From assembly GCA_026395275.1 (NCBI GenBank), contig JAPLZA010000075.1:1-13803 (forward strand): a stretch of 13,803 nt of DNA, given 5' to 3'. This stretch comes from Candidatus Staskawiczbacteria bacterium. Its GTDB lineage: Bacteria > Patescibacteriota > Minisyncoccia > Minisyncoccales > Staskawiczbacteraceae. Position numbers and translations under genes: made by a program. This document shows, in pieces, positions 10,992-13,803 of the stretch (the stretch's first letter is position 1; every line of letters starts with the position of its first letter). The notes under the pieces were generated by a model that saw only the letters and a list, made by a program, of their open reading frames with translations, ran no database searches and had not been told where the DNA came from.

Positions 10992-12722
10992 ATGAAAAAT
11001 CAGGAATTGTCTAAAATATTTTTTGAAATAGCCGACTATTTGGACATAGAAGGTGTAAGTTTTAAACCATATGCCTATAGAAAAGTGGCGTTGTCTTTAG
11101 AAAGTTTGAAAGAAGATGTCGGCGAGATTTATAGAAACGGCGGGTTGGAAGCTCTTAAGGCAATATCTGGCGTTGGTGAGGGAATTGCTAAAGCTATTGA
11201 AGAATATTTAAAAACCGGGAAAATAAAACACTTTGAAGAGTTAAAGAAAAAGTTGCCACTTAAATTAGATGAGTTATTAAAAGTTGAAAGCTTGGGACCT
11301 AAAAAAATAAAAGTTCTTTACGAAAAATTAGGAGTTAAAAATTTAAAAGATTTAGAAAAGGCTGCAAAGAAGCATAAAATATCTCCCTTATTTGGATTTG
11401 GAGAAAAAACTGAGCAAAACATTTTGCAGGGATTGGAATTTTTGAAACAAAGCAAAGGTAGGTTTTTATTAGGAGAAATTATGCCAACCGTTAAGGTTGT
11501 TATAGAAAGGCTAAAAATATTGAAAGAAGTTAAAGAAATTAGCGTTGCTGGTTCTGTCAGAAGGCAAAAAGAAACAATTGGAGATATAGACATTTTAGTG
11601 GCTTCAGATAAGCCTAAAAAAATTGCAGATTATTTTGTTTCCATGCCAGAAGTAGAAAAAATTTGGGCCGAAGGCGCTACAAAATGCTCGGTAAGGTTTA
11701 AACAAGGATTTGATATTGATTTAAGAGTTGTGCCTCAAAAAAGTTTTGGTTCTGCTTTGCAATATTTTACCGGCTCTAAAGAGCACAATATTGCTACAAG
11801 AAAAATTGCTATTGAAAAAGGGTTAAAACTTTCAGAATACGGAGTTTTTAGTGGCGCAAAACAAATTGCCGGTAAAACCGAAGAGGAAGTTTATAAAGCA
11901 ATTGGTTTACCGTATATAGCTCCAGAAATTCGCGAAGATGACGGAGAAATTCAGGCCGTTTTGCAAGGCAAACTTCCAAAACTAGTTGAGTTAAAAGATA
12001 TAAAAGGTGATTTGCATTGTCACACTAATTTTGGTGATGATAATTATAAAGATTCTCTTGAAGTAATGTACCGGAAAGCCATGGAATTAGGTTACGAATA
12101 TATTGGCATATCTGACCATACAAAATTTTTGCGTATAGAAAACGGTTTGAATGAAAAACAATTATTAGATCAGCACAAAGAAATTCAAAAAATAAACGAA
12201 AAATTTAATAAACAAGGTAATAAATTTAGAATTTTACATGGGTGCGAAGCTAATGTAATGCCAGATGGCACGCTTGACATTAAAGACGAAGTTTTAGAAA
12301 AATTAGATTATGTAATTGTTGGCGTTCATTCAAACATGAAAATGGAAAAGAAAGAAATGACTGCCAGGATAACAAAAGCAATGGAAAATCCTAATGTTGA
12401 TATTTTTGCCCATCCTACAGGAAGATTAATTGGCAACAGGGAAGAATATCAAATGGATTTTGATAAAATATTAGAAGTTGCCAAAAAAACAGGGACAATT
12501 TTAGAAATTAATGCTACTCCAATTAGGTTAGATTTAAATGGTTTTAATATAAGAAGGGCCAAGGTCCACGGAGTGAAAATGATAATAAACACAGATAGTC
12601 ATAGAAAAGAACAATTAGATTTTATGGAATATGGAATTGGCCAGGCTCATCGCGGTTGGGCTGAAAAAAGCGATATAGTAAACACTTTATCGGCAGAAAA
12701 ATTATTAGAGTATTTTAAATAG
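10992..12722 (+). CDS. polX: DNA polymerase X with C-terminal PHP domain
   Basis: Bacterial PolX is a family X gap-filling polymerase joined to a Mn-dependent PHP nuclease with 3'-5' exonuclease and, in some, AP-endonuclease activity, used in base excision repair. The 576 residues match the usual length. In order: an N-terminal 8-kDa-type domain with a helix-hairpin-helix (ISGVGEGIAKAI), a second HhH (VESLGPKKIKVL), a palm with GSVRRQKETIGDIDILV (G187-V203, catalytic D198 and D200) and FDIDLRV (third Asp, D243), a thumb with TGSKEHNIATRK, then the PHP domain: DLHCHTNFGDD (H342, H344), GISDHTK, HGCEANV, VGVHSN, FAHPTGR and NTDSHR. All metal-site motifs appear intact. It follows the half-MFS gene by 3 nt. 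A TTGACA promoter for the next gene begins 3 nt after its TAG stop. Confidence 0.96.
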   Translation: MKNQELSKIFFEIADYLDIEGVSFKPYAYRKVALSLESLKEDVGEIYRNGGLEALKAISGVGEGIAKAIEEYLKTGKIKHFEELKKKLPLKLDELLKVESLGPKKIKVLYEKLGVKNLKDLEKAAKKHKISPLFGFGEKTEQNILQGLEFLKQSKGRFLLGEIMPTVKVVIERLKILKEVKEISVAGSVRRQKETIGDIDILVASDKPKKIADYFVSMPEVEKIWAEGATKCSVRFKQGFDIDLRVVPQKSFGSALQYFTGSKEHNIATRKIAIEKGLKLSEYGVFSGAKQIAGKTEEEVYKAIGLPYIAPEIREDDGEIQAVLQGKLPKLVELKDIKGDLHCHTNFGDDNYKDSLEVMYRKAMELGYEYIGISDHTKFLRIENGLNEKQLLDQHKEIQKINEKFNKQGNKFRILHGCEANVMPDGTLDIKDEVLEKLDYVIVGVHSNMKMEKKEMTARITKAMENPNVDIFAHPTGRLIGNREEYQMDFDKILEVAKKTGTILEINATPIRLDLNGFNIRRAKVHGVKMIINTDSHRKEQLDFMEYGIGQAHRGWAEKSDIVNTLSAEKLLEYFK

Positions 12723-12724
12723 CG

Positions 12725-12752
12725 TTGACACGTCTTCTTTAAGGACTATAAT
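12725..12752 (+). promoter_or_regulatory. Perfect-box promoter of the surface-protein gene
   Basis: TTGACA (12725-12730) and TATAAT (12747-12752), both exact consensus, 16 bp apart. A second TATAAT lies at 12755-12760. It is the strongest promoter in the window and predicts high expression of the secreted protein, with a leader of about 45 nt. Confidence 0.88.
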
Positions 12753-12803
12753 TATATAATATTATTTAAATTTGCTAATAGAGAAATTAGCGAAAAATAA
12801 AAT

Positions 12804-13803
12804 ATGAAAATGAAATTTCTAATATGTATTGCTGTTTTAACAACAGCAATTTTGTGTTCTCCTGGTTTTGTGAGCGCCCAAGTAGACAACTCAGCATTAA
12901 TTGTCCAGCTTCAAGCGCAAATCGCAGCTCTTCAAGCGCAGTTGCAAACGCTTCTTGCCCAACAAAGCACAGTCCCCGCAACATGGTGCTATACTTTTAA
13001 TACTAATTTGGGTTTTGCAAACTCAGGTAGTGATGACGTAGGAAGCTTACACTCAGCTTTAAGCAAGGAAGGGTTCTCTTCTGGGTCAGACAATATCGCA
13101 ACTTATGGAGAAGATACTGCCGCAGAAGTAGTTCAGTTCCAAGCAAAATACGGAATTAGCCAGACAGGGTATGTTGGCGCCGTAACAAGGGCGAAATTAA
13201 ACTCTTTATATGGATGTATAAATAATAACCCAATTACTTCTGTTGTTTCTAATTTAATTACTCCGCTTACTTCTAACGGAACTGTCGCTAGCGCTTCTTC
13301 AGAATATGACAATTTGCCTTACTACAAGGCCTACAAAGCTTTTGACGGTCAGAACGTTTATGATTCTACTGCAGAAGCATGGGTAAGCACCAGGGCAACG
13401 TCGAAAGAGCCGTTATCAAGTAATCCTGCTTGGTTGGAGTATAATTTTGGCGTTGGAAATTCACAAATTATAAACACATATACAATAATTAATAGAAATT
13501 GGACAGAGCCGACAAGTCCAAATACATGGAGTTTTCAAGGTTCTAATGATGGCACAACCTGGGTTGATTTAGATTCAATATCTGGTGATATAAATAATAC
13601 TCAGGCGGCGGTAAGAACATTTAATTTCACTAATGACACGGCCTATCAATATTACAGAATTTATATAAAAGCTAGCAATAGTAAGAACAATGTTTATAAT
13701 TACATAGTTGCTATAGGGGAATTGCAGATGAACGCTCCAGTTAACGGCGTCTGCGGTTCAGCTAATGGCTCGTTTGTCTCTACCACAAAACCGCTGACTG
13801 CCA
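12804..13803 (+). CDS. Secreted surface protein: coiled coil, peptidoglycan-binding domain and discoidin-like domain (3' end outside window)
   Basis: I translated 333 codons from the ATG at 12804 to the window edge without a stop. A signal peptide is clear: basic MKMK, a hydrophobic core, and an Ala-x-Ala-like site VSA with cleavage before Q26. Next is a short Gln/Ala/Leu coiled coil (QLQAQIAALQAQLQTLLAQQ, about 34-53). A PG_binding_1-like domain follows (about 62-135, with AEVVQFQAKYGISQTGYVG and TRAKLNSLYG). From about 150 to 308 there is an F5/8 type C (discoidin)-like beta-sandwich (YYKAYKAFDG, WLEYNFGVG, WSFQGSNDGTTWVDLD, YYRIYIKA, IGELQM). The last residues, NGVCGSANGSFV, look like the start of another repeat common in Patescibacteria surface proteins. 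The role is probably attachment to the cell wall and binding of carbohydrate or host surface; this is inferred from the domains. Confidence 0.88.
   Translation, partial: MKMKFLICIAVLTTAILCSPGFVSAQVDNSALIVQLQAQIAALQAQLQTLLAQQSTVPATWCYTFNTNLGFANSGSDDVGSLHSALSKEGFSSGSDNIATYGEDTAAEVVQFQAKYGISQTGYVGAVTRAKLNSLYGCINNNPITSVVSNLITPLTSNGTVASASSEYDNLPYYKAYKAFDGQNVYDSTAEAWVSTRATSKEPLSSNPAWLEYNFGVGNSQIINTYTIINRNWTEPTSPNTWSFQGSNDGTTWVDLDSISGDINNTQAAVRTFNFTNDTAYQYYRIYIKASNSKNNVYNYIVAIGELQMNAPVNGVCGSANGSFVSTTKPLTA

Noticed and set aside
1..13803. Alternative genetic code with TGA as glycine (as in Gracilibacteria/SR1), prompted by no TGA stop among 14 gene ends (12 TAA, 2 TAG)
   Set aside because: No in-frame TGA interrupts any of the conserved proteins, including the 576-residue PolX and the two partial genes I translated by hand. 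The lack of TGA stops fits AT-rich bias and small sample size.
1..13803. CRISPR arrays, tRNA or rRNA genes, insertion sequences or att sites
   Set aside because: I looked in all intergenic stretches and found no direct-repeat arrays, tRNA cloverleaf-like sequences, transposase fragments or target-site duplications. This was by eye only, without tRNAscan or repeat tools.

Overview
The window looks like a piece of a small, AT-rich bacterial chromosome, most likely a Candidate Phyla Radiation (Patescibacteria, Parcubacteria-like) organism. This is inferred from several things: about one-third GC over most of it (18/60 G+C in 3541-3600), tight gene packing, almost no Shine-Dalgarno sequences, a shortened MurE-like ligase with a hydrophobic N-terminus, a presenilin-type membrane protease, an EndoQ-type nuclease, a PolX with PHP domain, and a secreted protein joining a Gln-rich coiled coil, a peptidoglycan-binding domain and a discoidin domain. 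No 16S gene is present, so the taxonomy is not proven. Stop codons are TAA or TAG only, and the standard code fits.

Layout. The 5' part of uvrB lies on the minus strand (1-674) and diverges from ruvA (688-1248) across only 13 bp. Region 1249-3090 is a self-contained unit: a promoter right after the ruvA stop, a 20-residue isoleucine-rich leader peptide, mutually exclusive RNA hairpins ending in a terminator, a Shine-Dalgarno sequence, a citramalate synthase gene (cimA) of clearly higher GC and different codon use, and a strong terminator. Citramalate synthase starts an isoleucine pathway, so this reads as a classical ribosome-mediated isoleucine attenuator controlling a probably acquired gene. 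Next come a murE-like ligase with two small unknown genes (3119-5056, terminator at 5099-5120), a 46-codon ORF plus a Nif3/DUF34 gene (5134-6230, terminator), and a presenilin-like intramembrane protease (6300-7229).

The gene-free stretch 7230-7520 holds what appears to be an independent structured RNA of about 170 nt with its own TTGACA/TAAAAT promoter, an 8-bp closing stem, internal hairpins and an intrinsic terminator. After it come a Lys-tailed translation-factor-like barrel protein (7521-7874), a possible degenerate PD-(D/E)XK-fold protein (7932-8417), endonuclease Q (8423-9682), a GreA-family factor behind a near-consensus promoter (9761-10237), a half-length MFS-type membrane protein (10338-10988), DNA polymerase X (10992-12722), and the start of a surface protein behind a perfect-box promoter (12804 to the window end).

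DNA repair is the main theme: UvrB, RuvA, EndoQ and PolX lie within 13 kb, and EndoQ (nicking at deaminated bases and abasic sites) with PolX (gap filling) could form an excision pathway. The other themes are the cell envelope (MurE-like ligase, surface protein) and membrane proteolysis. Two GC-rich palindromic inserts lie in-frame inside the AT-rich murE-like and presenilin-like genes, which suggests small palindromic elements that tolerate coding sequence.
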